The notes: generated by a model not told the origin, from the letters alone. 58,501 nt of DNA from Agrobacterium tumefaciens str. B6 (GCF_001541315.1 NZ_LMVK01000017.1:1-58501); one strand, 5' to 3'; numbered from the stretch's first letter, positions 1 to 11,005 are shown. Translations and numbers: made by a program.

Positions 1-244
1 CGGCCTCGTCATTGGAGGCCCAGCGATACATCGGCAGCAGCGAGGCGATACCGACATCGGCCTCTTTCAGCGCCTTCTTGAAGGACCGGATGCGCTCGGG
101 AAAGACGCGCGGCGCCTTGAACCATTCGAGGAAATCGGCGCGCGGGCTGAGTTCGATCCAGTCGAAGCCGAGTTCCTTCACTTTGGCCGGGAGGGCTTCG
201 AGGCTGAGATGGCGGTGCATGAAAGGGTCGATGGCGATGCGCAT
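1..244 (-). CDS. Sugar phosphate isomerase/epimerase, N-terminal part (cut by window edge)
   Basis: The gene starts at an ATG at 244 and runs off the left edge, leaving 81 residues. The N-terminus (MRIAIDPFMHRHLSLEAL, then KELGFDWIELSP) is the first beta strand and helix of an AP-endonuclease-2-type TIM barrel, as in sugar phosphate isomerases/epimerases and IolE-like enzymes. It follows two sugar-type binding proteins on the same strand, so it probably acts on the imported sugar or polyol. The substrate cannot be told. Metal ligands lie in the missing part. Confidence 0.75.
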   Translation of the reverse strand, partial: MRIAIDPFMHRHLSLEALPAKVKELGFDWIELSPRADFLEWFKAPRVFPERIRSFKKALKEADVGIASLLPMYRWASNDEA

Positions 245-409
245 ATACGCTTCCTTGTCATTATTGTCTGTCGAAAGGCCCTTGCGGGTCGGTTATGAGA
301 GGCCGCGGCCTGGGAGAGGAGACCGCGGCCTTTGGCCGGCTTTTTCGCGGGTGGCCATGTTTGTGCTCTGCTGACGGCATTCGGTCGGCATGCCGGCCAA
401 AACTCCGGT

Positions 410-1339
410 TCAGTTCCGGGCCTGATATTCTCCGAGGTTTTCGGGCATCACCAGTTCGAAGGGCACCCAGAGGGTCTTTTCGACTTTTTCACCGGCAGCG
501 GCTTTCACCGCCGTCTGAACGGATACTTCGCCCTGCTTCATCGCGTTCTGGTAGACGGTGATGTCGAGATCGCCCGCCTGCATGGCGGCAAGACCGTCAG
601 GCGTGGCGTCGATGCCGGCGATGACGACATCCTTCATGGAAACGCCCGCCGCCTTCAGCGCCTGCACGGCGCCGATCGCCATTTCATCATTGTTGGCGAT
701 GACGGCATCAAACTGCACACCCGCCGTCAGCCAGGAAGAGACGAGATCCTGCGCCTGCGTGCGGCTCCAGTTCGCCGTCTGCTTTTCGAGGATGTCGATC
801 TTGCAGTCCGGCCGGGAAAACACCGTTTCCACATCCTTGGTGCGCACCAGCGCCGCATGGTTTTCCAATGGCCCCATCAGGATGACGGCCTTCCCCTTGC
901 CGCCCATCAGCTTGCAGGCCGCTTCCGCCTCCATGGTGCCGGAATCGAGCTCGTTGGAGCCGACAAAGGCAGTACCATCAGGCAGGCCGGTTTCCAGTTC
1001 GGCTGGCGGATGATTGACATAAACGAGAGGGATTTTGGCGGCGGACGCGGCTTTGGTGATCGCGGCCGTGGCATCACCGTCAACGGCATTGACGATGATC
1101 GCATCGACGCCATTGGCGATAAAATTCTGCACCTGATTGAGCTGCTTCGAGGGATCAAGCTGGGCATCCTCGACCAGAAGTTCGATATTTTTATCACGCC
1201 CGGCCTCGGCCCTGATGCCGTTAAGCAGGATCGTCAGAAACGGGTTGTCGAAAGACGTCATCGAGACTGCGATGCGGGTCTCGGCAAGGGCCGGCGTCGC
1301 GAAGATGCAGAGCGCCGTCGCCATCAGTAATTTTTTCAA
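410..1339 (-). CDS. Sugar ABC transporter periplasmic binding protein (ribose type)
   Basis: The protein has 309 residues and starts at a TTG placed 5-6 nt after GGAGG. Residues 1-19 are a Sec signal peptide ending ATPALA. The mature part has the type I periplasmic binding fold of RbsB-like proteins: ETRIAVSMTSFDNPF, then DAQLDPSKQLNQVQNF and GVDAIIVNAVDGDAT. The role is capture of a sugar or polyol in the periplasm. It is a tandem paralogue of the protein encoded just upstream (1477-2418). No permease or ATPase is adjacent within the window, so they may lie beyond the left edge. The ligand is unknown. Confidence 0.88.
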   Translation of the reverse strand: MKKLLMATALCIFATPALAETRIAVSMTSFDNPFLTILLNGIRAEAGRDKNIELLVEDAQLDPSKQLNQVQNFIANGVDAIIVNAVDGDATAAITKAASAAKIPLVYVNHPPAELETGLPDGTAFVGSNELDSGTMEAEAACKLMGGKGKAVILMGPLENHAALVRTKDVETVFSRPDCKIDILEKQTANWSRTQAQDLVSSWLTAGVQFDAVIANNDEMAIGAVQALKAAGVSMKDVVIAGIDATPDGLAAMQAGDLDITVYQNAMKQGEVSVQTAVKAAAGEKVEKTLWVPFELVMPENLGEYQARN

Positions 1340-1383
1340 GGTTTCCTCCCGCGGAAATCGCCGCTGGTTGCATCATCCTGTGT

Positions 1384-1415
1384 CGCCGGAGCCGGCCATT
1401 CCGCCGGCTCCGGCG
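1384..1415 (-). promoter_or_regulatory. Intra-operon 13-bp perfect hairpin between two binding-protein genes
   Basis: Arms CGCCGGAGCCGGC and GCCGGCTCCGGCG pair perfectly around a 6-nt loop. No T run follows on either strand, so it looks more like a 3'-end-protecting or processing hairpin behind the upstream binding-protein gene than a full terminator. Confidence 0.55.
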
Positions 1416-1476
1416 CGTTCGGCCCGCCCGGCGGCGCTCCCCGGGAGCGGAGAAGCCGCCTGGGCGAGGCCATGGC

Positions 1477-2418
1477 TCAATTCTTGGCCTGATAGTTCTT
1501 GAGGTTCGCCGGCGTCACCAGCTCGAAGGGAACGAAGACCTTCTTGTCGACCGCATCGCCCTTGGCGAGTTTCAGCGCCGCATCCAGGGCACCCTTGCCC
1601 TGCCCGGCGGCATTCTGGAAAACGCTCACATCCAGATCACCCGCCGCCATGGCGGCAAGCGCGTCCTGCGTGGCGTCGATGCCGGCGATGATGACACTGT
1701 CCATCGACCGGCCAGCCGCCTTCAGAGATTGAATAGCGCCGATGGCCATTTCGTCATTGTTGGAAATGACGGCATCGAACTGCACCCCGGCAGAGAGCCA
1801 GTTGGTCATCAGATCCGACCCTTGAGTGCGCGACCAGTTGGCGGATTGTTCCTCGACAAGCTTGATGAAGCTGCAATCGGGGGTGGCCACCACATCCTTG
1901 ATATCCTGCGTGCGCATGCGGGCGGCCTGGTTGGAAAGCTCGCCCATCATCACCACCGCCTTCGCTTCCGTCTTGCCGGCCGCCTTCAGCAGACGGCAGA
2001 CTTCCTGCGTCTGCAGGGTGCCCGACTGTTTTTCATCGGAGGCAACGAAGGCCTGTTTTTCCGGCAGGCTGTCGAGATTGACCGGCTGGCGGTTGACATA
2101 GACGAGCGGAATGCCGGCGGCCGCGGCGGCCTGCGAAAGGGCCACGGTCGCATCCGTATCCACCGGGTTGACGATGATGGCGTCGACGCCGGCGGCGACG
2201 AAGTTCTGCACCTGGCTCAGCTGTTTGCCGACATCGTTCTGCGCATCCTCGATCTGCAGCGAAACACCGCTCATGCCCTTGGAATAATCGACCATGCCAT
2301 TGCGCAGCACGGTCAGGAAATTGTCATCGAACAGGGCCATCGAAACGCCGATGGTCTCAGCCGACGCGGTGGTCGCCAGCATGGTGGCAAGCGTTGCAAT
2401 CGCTAAATGTCTTTTCAT
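1477..2418 (-). CDS. Sugar ABC transporter periplasmic binding protein, tandem paralogue
   Basis: I start at the ATG at 2418, which follows GGAGGAGAACGAC, giving 313 residues. A longer in-frame extension to 2586 lacks a ribosome site and would bury the signal peptide (MKRHLAIATLATMLATTASA). The mature protein matches the neighbour at 410-1339 block by block: ETIGVSMALFDDNF, EDAQNDVGKQLSQVQNF, GVDAIIVNPVDTDAT, and SANWSRTQGSDL against TANWSRTQAQDL. It is a ribose-type binding protein. The pair arose by duplication and may bind related ligands. A long hairpin separates them. Confidence 0.88.
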   Translation of the reverse strand: MKRHLAIATLATMLATTASAETIGVSMALFDDNFLTVLRNGMVDYSKGMSGVSLQIEDAQNDVGKQLSQVQNFVAAGVDAIIVNPVDTDATVALSQAAAAAGIPLVYVNRQPVNLDSLPEKQAFVASDEKQSGTLQTQEVCRLLKAAGKTEAKAVVMMGELSNQAARMRTQDIKDVVATPDCSFIKLVEEQSANWSRTQGSDLMTNWLSAGVQFDAVISNNDEMAIGAIQSLKAAGRSMDSVIIAGIDATQDALAAMAAGDLDVSVFQNAAGQGKGALDAALKLAKGDAVDKKVFVPFELVTPANLKNYQAKN

Positions 2419-2640
2419 GTCGTTCTCCTCCAAAACCCTTGAAAAGAAGCCGGCCACGCAAACTTCGTCACATCGTGCTGCAACCGCGCCGGCAAAGGAA
2501 TACCGGTCACCGGAGACGGTCATCTGCGGCGTGCGGCAATCCGGAAACATCGTTGGTGTCGTGGACCAGCCTCCTGCCCGTTCCACATGCGGCCAAGATT
2601 TCCCAGTCCGCGCCCGGCGTCAACGGGTCAGCGGCAGCCG

Positions 2641-2707
2641 AAACCATCAAGGCTGATAGAAAGAGACGCGGAATTTATGATGGAATCTATCAAACCATCA
2701 AAGGCTC
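2641..2707. promoter_or_regulatory. Direct repeat enclosing an inverted repeat upstream of the binding-protein operon
   Basis: AAACCATCAAGGCT at 2641-2654 is repeated with one extra A at 2693-2707. Between them TGATAGA (2654-2660) faces TCTATCA (2686-2692). The block overlaps the 3' end of the LacI gene and lies about 220 nt before the next start. It may be an operator or mRNA structure. Function unproven. Confidence 0.3.
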
Positions 2708-3726
2708 TCAGGAACCCATAGATGGGCGGGCACAAACCGCTGCCCCGGCGTTTCCGCCATGCCATGTTCTATGGTGTGCACCATGGTGGAGACGAGGTCC
2801 GTGCATAGTTCGCGAAGCGGCGTCTGGAATATGCCGCTGATACGCTTTTCCAGCAGCGCCTGACGTGATTCGGGCGTCAGTTCGTTGACAAGACAGACAA
2901 TGCTCTCCTGCCGGTTTTCCTGCTGCAGCGCCTCTATCACGCCTTCCATGCCGCCGCCGACGCAATAGATGCCGACCAGATCCTTGTGTTTGGCGATGGT
3001 GTCCATGACAAGCTCATAGGTCAGCCGCCGGGTTTCCAGCGTGATCAGCGCGTCCATCACCTCGAATTCCGGCGCATATTCGCGCATATAGCTGCGAAAG
3101 CCGGTTTCGCGCAGCGAATGGCCGTGAAAACGGTGGCCGCCGAGCAGCAGAAGCACCTTGCCCTTGCTGCGCGCCAGCCGCGAGATCATCCAGGCCGCCG
3201 TGCGCCCCACTTTCATGTTGTTGGCGCCGAGATAGGCTTCCCGTACCCCCTGGGCGAAATCCGAAAGCAGCGAAAATGTGGGAATGCCCTTCGCCTTCAG
3301 GGCCTCCACGGCGGCAGTGACATCGTGATGGTCCGGCCCGGTGGCCGCCACGGCCTGCACACGGCCCTTCATCCCCGTTAAAAGGGCTGCAAGCTCGCTC
3401 GGCTCGCCCGACTGGGCAAATTCGATGCGCAGATTGAGATGGCGATCCCGGACGTTGCGCGCCGCAATCTCCAGCTCGTCGGCAAAGGTCTGGTAGAAAG
3501 CGTGCCGTTCCTTGCGCAGGATGATGCCGAGACTATAGGACGGCAGATCGGCCAGCATGCGCTGGCGAATGATGTTGGTTGCGTGAAAACCGATCTTCTC
3601 CGCCGCCTCGAACACCCGCCGGGAGGTTTCCTCACGCACCGGCAGGCGACCGTTCAGCACCCGGTCGACGGTGGCGACGCTGACGCCTGCGGCCTTCGCC
3701 ACATCTGTGATGGTCGGGCGTTTCAT
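2698..3726 (-). CDS. LacI-family transcriptional regulator
   Basis: The protein has 342 residues, the usual LacI length. The N-terminal helix-turn-helix (TITDVAKAAGVSVATVDRVL, about residues 4-23) is followed by the hinge helix and a sugar-binding effector domain of periplasmic-binding-protein fold (GVREAYLGANNMKVGRTAA). It lies upstream of, and on the same strand as, the two sugar-binding-protein genes, so it probably controls them and the isomerase. A TTGCAA-centred palindrome 32 nt before its start is a candidate autoregulatory operator. The effector is unknown. Confidence 0.88.
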   Translation of the reverse strand: MKRPTITDVAKAAGVSVATVDRVLNGRLPVREETSRRVFEAAEKIGFHATNIIRQRMLADLPSYSLGIILRKERHAFYQTFADELEIAARNVRDRHLNLRIEFAQSGEPSELAALLTGMKGRVQAVAATGPDHHDVTAAVEALKAKGIPTFSLLSDFAQGVREAYLGANNMKVGRTAAWMISRLARSKGKVLLLLGGHRFHGHSLRETGFRSYMREYAPEFEVMDALITLETRRLTYELVMDTIAKHKDLVGIYCVGGGMEGVIEALQQENRQESIVCLVNELTPESRQALLEKRISGIFQTPLRELCTDLVSTMVHTIEHGMAETPGQRFVPAHLWVPESL

Positions 3727-3757
3727 GTGGGCACCCCATAGACGGAAAGATTCCTGT

Positions 3758-3775
3758 CATGTCTTGCAAAACATG
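3758..3775. promoter_or_regulatory. Candidate LacI operator (TTGCAA-centred palindrome)
   Basis: CATGTCTTGCAAAACATG is an 18-bp palindrome with one mismatched pair, 32 nt upstream of the LacI gene start. Size, symmetry and position fit LacI-family autoregulation. Confidence 0.45.
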
Positions 3776-3895
3776 TCACGGATGATGATGGAATCCAACA
3801 TGTGCGAAGGGATAAGGGCGTGGAGTACTTTATCAGGGAATAATCGACCGGGGCCTGCATCGCAGGGCCGGCTTGCTTGGCCCAGCACGCCTCCT

Positions 3896-4016
3896 CCCCT
3901 CATCTCTGTGCTTGTCACAGATATCCAGCCAGCCCAAGTCCTTGGGCTGAAAGGAGTCCTTCCGCCGCGCAGACGCGCGTCGGCTGGATTCCTGTGACAA
4001 GCACAGGAATGAGGGG
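3896..4016 (+). repeat. Interspersed palindromic repeat, full copy 1
   Basis: This is the main content of the 434-bp gap 3727-4160. Outer arms (CCTCATCTCTGTGCTTGTCA and its near-inverse ending CAGGAATGAGGGG) enclose an inner palindrome AGCCCAAGTCCTTGGGCT and a CGCGCAGACGCGCG stem, so the unit can fold as a cloverleaf. Related copies occur at 9903, 42165, 43155, 45869, 49881 and 51227, with a collapsed copy at 36308. Length and symmetry recall rhizobial RIME/BIME elements; I cannot match it to a named family. Confidence 0.85.
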
Positions 4017-4097
4017 GCTGGGATGTGTCAGAGCGGAAAAATCACCTGCCGAGTAACCTGAATGGCCACTGTCACACGTAAGGAAGCTGCGGCAGCG

Positions 4098-4151
4098 GGC
4101 ATTCGTACCGTTTTACGGCGGTGTTCGTACCGTATCACGATGCCGAATGCC
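4098..4151 (-). promoter_or_regulatory. Hairpin and direct repeats downstream of pcaF
   Basis: GGCATTCG (4098-4105) pairs with CGAATGCC (4144-4151). Within the loop TTCGTACCGT occurs twice (4102 and 4124), 22 bp apart. The block sits just past the pcaF stop, at the 3' end of the pcaIJF transcript. There is no U run. It may be a 3' structure or a pair of protein sites. Confidence 0.35.
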
Positions 4152-4160
4152 GCTATCCCG

Positions 4161-5366
4161 TCAGACCCGCTCCAGCGCCACGGCAATACCCTGCCCGACG
4201 CCGATGCACATGGTGGCGAGCGCAAGGCGCTTGCCGGTCAGCGAAAGTTCAAGCGCCGCGGTGCCGGCAATGCGCGCGCCGGACATGCCGAGCGGATGGC
4301 CAAGCGCGATGGCGCCGCCGTTCGCATTCACCCGCGCATCGTCGTCCGCAATGCCGAGTTGCCTGAGCGTCGCAAGGCCCTGGCTGGCGAAAGCCTCGTT
4401 CAGCTCGATCACGTCGAGCTGTTCCTGCTTCAGCCCGGGCCGCGCCAAAAGCTTGGCCGAGGCCGGGGCCGGGCCGATGCCCATGACGCGCGGCGGCACG
4501 CCGGCGGCGGCGCCGCCGAGAATGCGGGCGATCGGCGTCAGCCCATATTTCTTCGCGGCTTCCGCCGATGCGACGATGAGTGCGGCCGCACCGTCATTGA
4601 CGCCTGATGCGTTGCCCGCCGTCACCGTCGCGCCTTCGCGCCTGTTGACCGGCTTCAACTTCGCCAGCGATTCGAGGCTTGTGGCGCGCGGATGTTCATC
4701 CTTCGATACCACCAGCGGATCGCCCTTGCGCTGCGGGATCGTCACCGGCACGATTTCCCTGTCGAGACGGCCATTGGCCTGCGCGTCGGCCGCCTTCTGC
4801 TGGCTGCGAACGGCGAAGGCGTCCTGATCCTCGCGGGAGACCTGATAATCAATGGCGACGTTATCCCCGGTTTCCGGCATGGAATCGACGCCATATTGCG
4901 CCTTCATCAGCGGATTGACGAAGCGCCAACCGATGGTGGTGTCATAGATTTCGGCATTGCGGGAAAAGGCGCTCTCCGCCTTCGGCAGAACGAAGGGCGC
5001 GCGGCTCATGCTTTCGACGCCGCCGGCGATCATCAGTTCCGCCTCGCCTGATTTCACGGCGCGAGCGGCCGCGATGAGGGCGTCCATGCCCGAACCGCAA
5101 AGGCGATTGATGGTGGTTCCGGTAACCGAAACCGGCAGACCGGCGAGCAGCAACGACATGCGTGCGACGTTGCGGTTATCCTCGCCCGCCTGGTTGGCGC
5201 AGCCGAAGATCACGTCTTCGACGGCTTCCCAGTCAACGGACGGGTTGCGCTCGACAAGCGCCTTCAGGGGAATTGCACCGAGATCGTCGGCCCGCACCGG
5301 GGAAAGCGCGCCGCCGAAGCGGCCGATCGGTGTGCGGATATAGTCGCAGATGAATGCATCGGTCAT
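4161..5366 (-). CDS. pcaF: Beta-ketoadipyl-CoA thiolase
   Basis: PcaF performs the last step of the beta-ketoadipate pathway, cleaving 3-oxoadipyl-CoA with CoA to succinyl-CoA and acetyl-CoA in the cytoplasm. The chosen ATG at 5366 gives 401 residues, the family length. A longer upstream reading would overlap pcaJ. Thiolase marks are the nucleophile Cys90 in NRLCGSGMDAL, GHPLGMSGARI, and the C-terminal CIGVGQGIAVALERV with the second active-site Cys. It is the last gene of pcaIJF, 10 nt after pcaJ. The adjacent CoA-transferase genes favour PcaF over a generic acetyl-CoA acetyltransferase. Confidence 0.95.
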   Translation of the reverse strand: MTDAFICDYIRTPIGRFGGALSPVRADDLGAIPLKALVERNPSVDWEAVEDVIFGCANQAGEDNRNVARMSLLLAGLPVSVTGTTINRLCGSGMDALIAAARAVKSGEAELMIAGGVESMSRAPFVLPKAESAFSRNAEIYDTTIGWRFVNPLMKAQYGVDSMPETGDNVAIDYQVSREDQDAFAVRSQQKAADAQANGRLDREIVPVTIPQRKGDPLVVSKDEHPRATSLESLAKLKPVNRREGATVTAGNASGVNDGAAALIVASAEAAKKYGLTPIARILGGAAAGVPPRVMGIGPAPASAKLLARPGLKQEQLDVIELNEAFASQGLATLRQLGIADDDARVNANGGAIALGHPLGMSGARIAGTAALELSLTGKRLALATMCIGVGQGIAVALERV

Positions 5367-5376
5367 CGGTTTTTCC

Positions 5377-6072
5377 TCACAGTTCCGGGGCGACGAGATC
5401 AACGACCTCGCCATCGACCGCCAAAGGCGCGCCGGTCATGGCCTGCAATTCCTCAAACGTCATAGACGGCAGTTTTTCACGCAGCACGAAACGGCCATCC
5501 ACCACGTCGATGACGGCATGGCTGGTATAAATGCGGGTGATGCAGCCGACGCCGGTCAGCGGGAAGGCGCATTTTTCAACGAGCTTCGGCTCGCCATTCT
5601 TGGTCACATGTTCGGTGATGACGAAGACCTGCTTGGCGCCATGCACCAGATCCATCGCGCCGCCCACCGCCGGTACGCCCTTGGAGCCGACGCGCCAATT
5701 GGCGAGATCGCCATTCTGCGCCACCTGATAGGCGCCGAGGATCGCCACATCCAGATGCCCGCCGCGCACCATGGCGAAGCTGTCGGCATGATGAAAGAAG
5801 GCTGCACCCGGCTTCAATGTGACGGCCTTTTTGCCGGCATTGATGAGGTTCCAGTCCTCCTCGCCCTCCGGCGGCGCTTCGCCGAAATTCAGGATGCCGT
5901 TTTCAGTGTGGAAAATCGCCTGACGGCCGGGCGGCTGGTATCGCGCCACCATTTCCGGAAAGCCGATGCCGAGATTGACGTAAGCACCGTCCTCGATGTC
6001 CTGCGCCGCACGCCAGGCGATCTGGGCGTTGGAAAGCTTGATGTCTTCGCGGGTGTCGATGGTCGTGGTCAT
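5377..6072 (-). CDS. pcaJ: 3-oxoadipate CoA-transferase, beta subunit
   Basis: PcaJ pairs with PcaI to move CoA from succinyl-CoA to 3-oxoadipate. The ATG at 6072 overlaps the pcaI stop as ATGA, giving 231 residues, which matches the family; a longer reading would run into pcaI. FHTENGILNFG carries the catalytic Glu (Glu57) that forms the glutamyl-CoA thioester in class I CoA-transferases. The tight overlap indicates translational coupling and 1:1 subunit supply. Confidence 0.95.
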   Translation of the reverse strand: MTTTIDTREDIKLSNAQIAWRAAQDIEDGAYVNLGIGFPEMVARYQPPGRQAIFHTENGILNFGEAPPEGEEDWNLINAGKKAVTLKPGAAFFHHADSFAMVRGGHLDVAILGAYQVAQNGDLANWRVGSKGVPAVGGAMDLVHGAKQVFVITEHVTKNGEPKLVEKCAFPLTGVGCITRIYTSHAVIDVVDGRFVLREKLPSMTFEELQAMTGAPLAVDGEVVDLVAPEL

Positions 6073-6776
6073 GCGTAGGCTACTCCCGCGCGAATGAGGA
6101 CTTCTTCCTGTTGCGGATCGGGGATTTCCACGACGCCGTTCACGAAAATGCCGGGCGTGACGACCTGCTCCGGGTCGATCTCGCCGGCGGCGACGATCTT
6201 CGAGACCTGCGCGATGGTGGTCTTTGCGGCCATGCACATCAGCGGGTTAAAATTGCGGCCAGCCTTGTTGTAGGTGAGGTTGCCATAGGTATCGCCAAGC
6301 TCGGCCTTCACAATCGCGAAATCCGCCTTCAGCCAGCGCTCCTGCACGTAGGATCGCCCGTCGAACTCCGCGATGACCTTGCCTTCAGCCAGTTCCGTGC
6401 CGAAGCCGGTGGGGGTGTAGAAGGCCGGAATGCCGGCACCGCCGGCGCGGATGCGCTCGGCAAGCGTGCCCTGCGGCACCAGTTCCAGCTCGATTTCGCC
6501 GGCCAGATAGCGGTCGGTGAAGGCGCGCGGATCGGACGAGCGCGGGAAGGAGCAGATCATCTTCCTGACCATGCCCGCGTCGATCATCGCGGCGATGCCG
6601 ATACGACCGTTGCCGGCATTGTTGTTGATGACCGTCAGGTTCTTCGGGCCCTTGTCGATCAGCGCATGGATCAGCTCGATGGGCGCGCCGGAGCCGCCGA
6701 AACCGCCGATCATGATCGTCGCACCATCACCGATGCCGGAAAGCGCCTCTTCAGCGCTCTTGATTGTCTTGTCCAT
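6069..6776 (-). CDS. pcaI: 3-oxoadipate CoA-transferase, alpha subunit
   Basis: PcaI is the alpha subunit of 3-oxoadipate CoA-transferase. The ATG at 6776 follows GGAGGTTTT and gives 235 residues. The CoA-binding glycine loop GGFGGSGAP (about residues 24-32) and NNNAGNGRIGIAAMIDAGMV are typical. It is first in pcaIJF, divergent from pcaR across 136 bp that hold a PcaR-like inverted repeat. Confidence 0.95.
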   Translation of the reverse strand: MDKTIKSAEEALSGIGDGATIMIGGFGGSGAPIELIHALIDKGPKNLTVINNNAGNGRIGIAAMIDAGMVRKMICSFPRSSDPRAFTDRYLAGEIELELVPQGTLAERIRAGGAGIPAFYTPTGFGTELAEGKVIAEFDGRSYVQERWLKADFAIVKAELGDTYGNLTYNKAGRNFNPLMCMAAKTTIAQVSKIVAAGEIDPEQVVTPGIFVNGVVEIPDPQQEEVLIRAGVAYA

Positions 6777-6861
6777 TAAAACCTCCATCCAGCCGGACGG
6801 ATGGAACCCGCAAGGCTGCCTGACCGTGAGGTAAATCCGAAACCACCTCGACGGCAAGGAT

Positions 6862-6900
6862 TTTGTGCGCTATATGATTTTTGTTCGTATATCGCACAAA
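6862..6900. promoter_or_regulatory. Candidate PcaR operator in the pcaI/pcaR divergent promoter
   Basis: TTTGTGCG (6862-6869) and CGCACAAA (6893-6900) are perfect inverted arms around an AT-rich centre. The right half, GTTCGTATATCGCAC (6883-6897), is close to the PcaR site GTTCGATAATCGCAC I recall from Pseudomonas putida. It lies 13 nt before the pcaR start and could serve both promoters. Confidence 0.6.
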
Positions 6901-7643
6901 TGGAGCCGCGACATGGCCGTCAACGAAAGAGACATGATGGGCGGTCTCGCCAAGGGATTGCGGGTTATCGAGGCCTTCAGCGCCGAGCGGCCGCGCCTGT
7001 CGATTTCCGATGCCGCAGAGATTGCCGGACTGGACCGCGCCACGACGCGGCGCTGCCTGCTCACGCTTTCGGAACTCGGCTACGCGGCTTATGACGGTAA
7101 GTTCTTTACCGTGACGCCGAAGGTGCTGCGGCTCGGCACCGGCTGTCTTGCCACCATGCCGCTGCCGCGCATCGTGCAGCCGCTGCTCGACCGACTGTCG
7201 GAAGAGATCGGCCAGAGCACTTCCGTCTCCATTCTGGACGAGACCGAAATCGTTTATGTGGCCCGTGCCGCGCAGCAGCGGGTGATGTCAATTGCGCTGA
7301 TGCCGGGTTCGCGCCTGCCCGCCTATTGCACCTCCATGGGCCGCGTTCTGCTTTCGGCGCAGACAGCCGAGCGGCAGCGCGACATTCTCGAAGCCTCCCG
7401 GCTGGTGGCGCGCACGGAAAAGACCATTACTGGCATGGACGCCCTGCTCGCCGAAATCGAGGCCACCGGCCATCGCGGTTATGCGCTGATCGATCAGGAG
7501 GTAGAGATCGGCCTTCGCTCCATCGCCGTGCCGCTGAAAAGCGCGCGCGGCCAGACGGTTGCCGCGCTCAATGTCGGGCTTGCCGCCTCGGTCGCCTCGA
7601 TGGAGGATCTGGTGGAGCGATACCTGCCCGCCCTTCTTGCCGT

Positions 7644-9857
<2,214 letters not shown>

Positions 9858-9902
9858 GAGCTCCACCAGACACGCGGCTTTTTATCTGCACCGTTTCCAC
9901 AC

Positions 9903-10017
9903 CCGTCACCCCGGACCTGATCCGGGGTCCAGCGCGATCAAGTCCTTGATCGCAAAAGACTCTATTTACGGCGCGGACACGCCGGGGCTGGATGCCGGAT
10001 CAAGTCCGGCATGACGG
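9903..10017 (+). repeat. Interspersed palindromic repeat, diverged copy 2
   Basis: Outer arms CCGTCACCCCGGACCTGAT and ATCAAGTCCGGCATGACGG frame an inner palindrome GCGATCAAGTCCTTGATCGC. The layout matches the copy at 3896 (outer arms, inner palindrome, GCGCGGACACGCC stem), but the stem sequences differ with compensatory changes, which points to selection on folding or to a sister family. Confidence 0.7.
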
Positions 10018-10056
10018 AGGAAAGCTTCTCAGACTTTTCCACCCCCGCCCCTCGTA

Positions 10057-10998
10057 TCAGGAACCAGCCTCCGGCCTCCCATCCAGCAACTCGCCCGCCG
10101 CCTCGCGGATGGCCTGCATCAGCAGCGAGAGCGGTAGCGTGGGCTGCGTGTCGGCCCTCACCGTCAGCCCCACCGGGCCGCTGGTATCGCCGGTCTCAAC
10201 AGGCAGGATTGCGAGAATACCATCCGCCACATCCGCCGCCACTACACCCTCCGAGATGATCCAGATCGCATCGCTGGTGCGCAGGAAGGCGCGGCCGAAG
10301 GCGTCCGACACGGTTTCGATGCGGATGGGCAGGGCCGGAACGCCGTTGGCGATGAGGAACTGCTCGACAACGGGACCGATGACCGATTGCCGCGTCGGCA
10401 TCAGCACCGGATATTCGTGCAGGTGGTCGAACACCGAAATACCGGGTGACAACAGCGGGTGGCCGGCGCGCACCACGAAGCGCACCTTTTCCGAATAGAG
10501 ATGCTCGAAGGAAAAGCCGGCCATTTTCTGCGGCGCGGCCAGACGGCCGACAACAAGATCGAGATCGCCGACCCGCAACTGTTCCAGCAGCACGGCGTTT
10601 TCACCCGTGACGATCTTCACCGGGCTGCCGGTTTTCTCGGCCAGAAACCCGGCCATCGCCTTCGGCATGATTCTCACCGAAACCGTAGGCAGAGCGCCGA
10701 CCCGCACCGGTGGACCGGCGCGCGCCGCCTCCTGCGATACCGAATCGACCGCTTGCCGCAGCGCCGTCATTGTCGCACCGGCATGGCGCAGGAAGACCTC
10801 GCCATAACGGCTGATGCGGATGCCGCGCCCCTCCCGGTCGAACAGCGAGACACCGAGAATATCTTCCAGCTCACGGATCGTCTTCGTCACCGCCGGCTGG
10901 CTGACATGCAGGATTTCCGCAGCCCGGATGACGCTTTTCTGCCGCGCCACCTCCACGAAAGTCTGCAGGTGGCGGAACTTGATACGCTGATCGACCAT
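10057..10998 (-). CDS. pcaQ: LysR-family activator of the protocatechuate genes
   Basis: The protein has 313 residues from the ATG at 10998. The N-terminal winged helix (RHLQTFVEVARQKSVIRAAE, then QPAVTKTIRELEDILG) and LysR substrate domain are clear. It is divergent from pcaDCHGB across 94 bp that hold the ATAAYC-N4-GGTTAT box. This is the known arrangement in Agrobacterium and Sinorhizobium, where PcaQ activates pcaDCHGB in response to beta-carboxy-cis,cis-muconate and gamma-carboxymuconolactone. The same box occurs at 31588, so its regulon probably includes the importer there. Confidence 0.94.
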   Translation of the reverse strand: MVDQRIKFRHLQTFVEVARQKSVIRAAEILHVSQPAVTKTIRELEDILGVSLFDREGRGIRISRYGEVFLRHAGATMTALRQAVDSVSQEAARAGPPVRVGALPTVSVRIMPKAMAGFLAEKTGSPVKIVTGENAVLLEQLRVGDLDLVVGRLAAPQKMAGFSFEHLYSEKVRFVVRAGHPLLSPGISVFDHLHEYPVLMPTRQSVIGPVVEQFLIANGVPALPIRIETVSDAFGRAFLRTSDAIWIISEGVVAADVADGILAILPVETGDTSGPVGLTVRADTQPTLPLSLLMQAIREAAGELLDGRPEAGS

Positions 10999-11005
10999 CG
11001 CTCAT

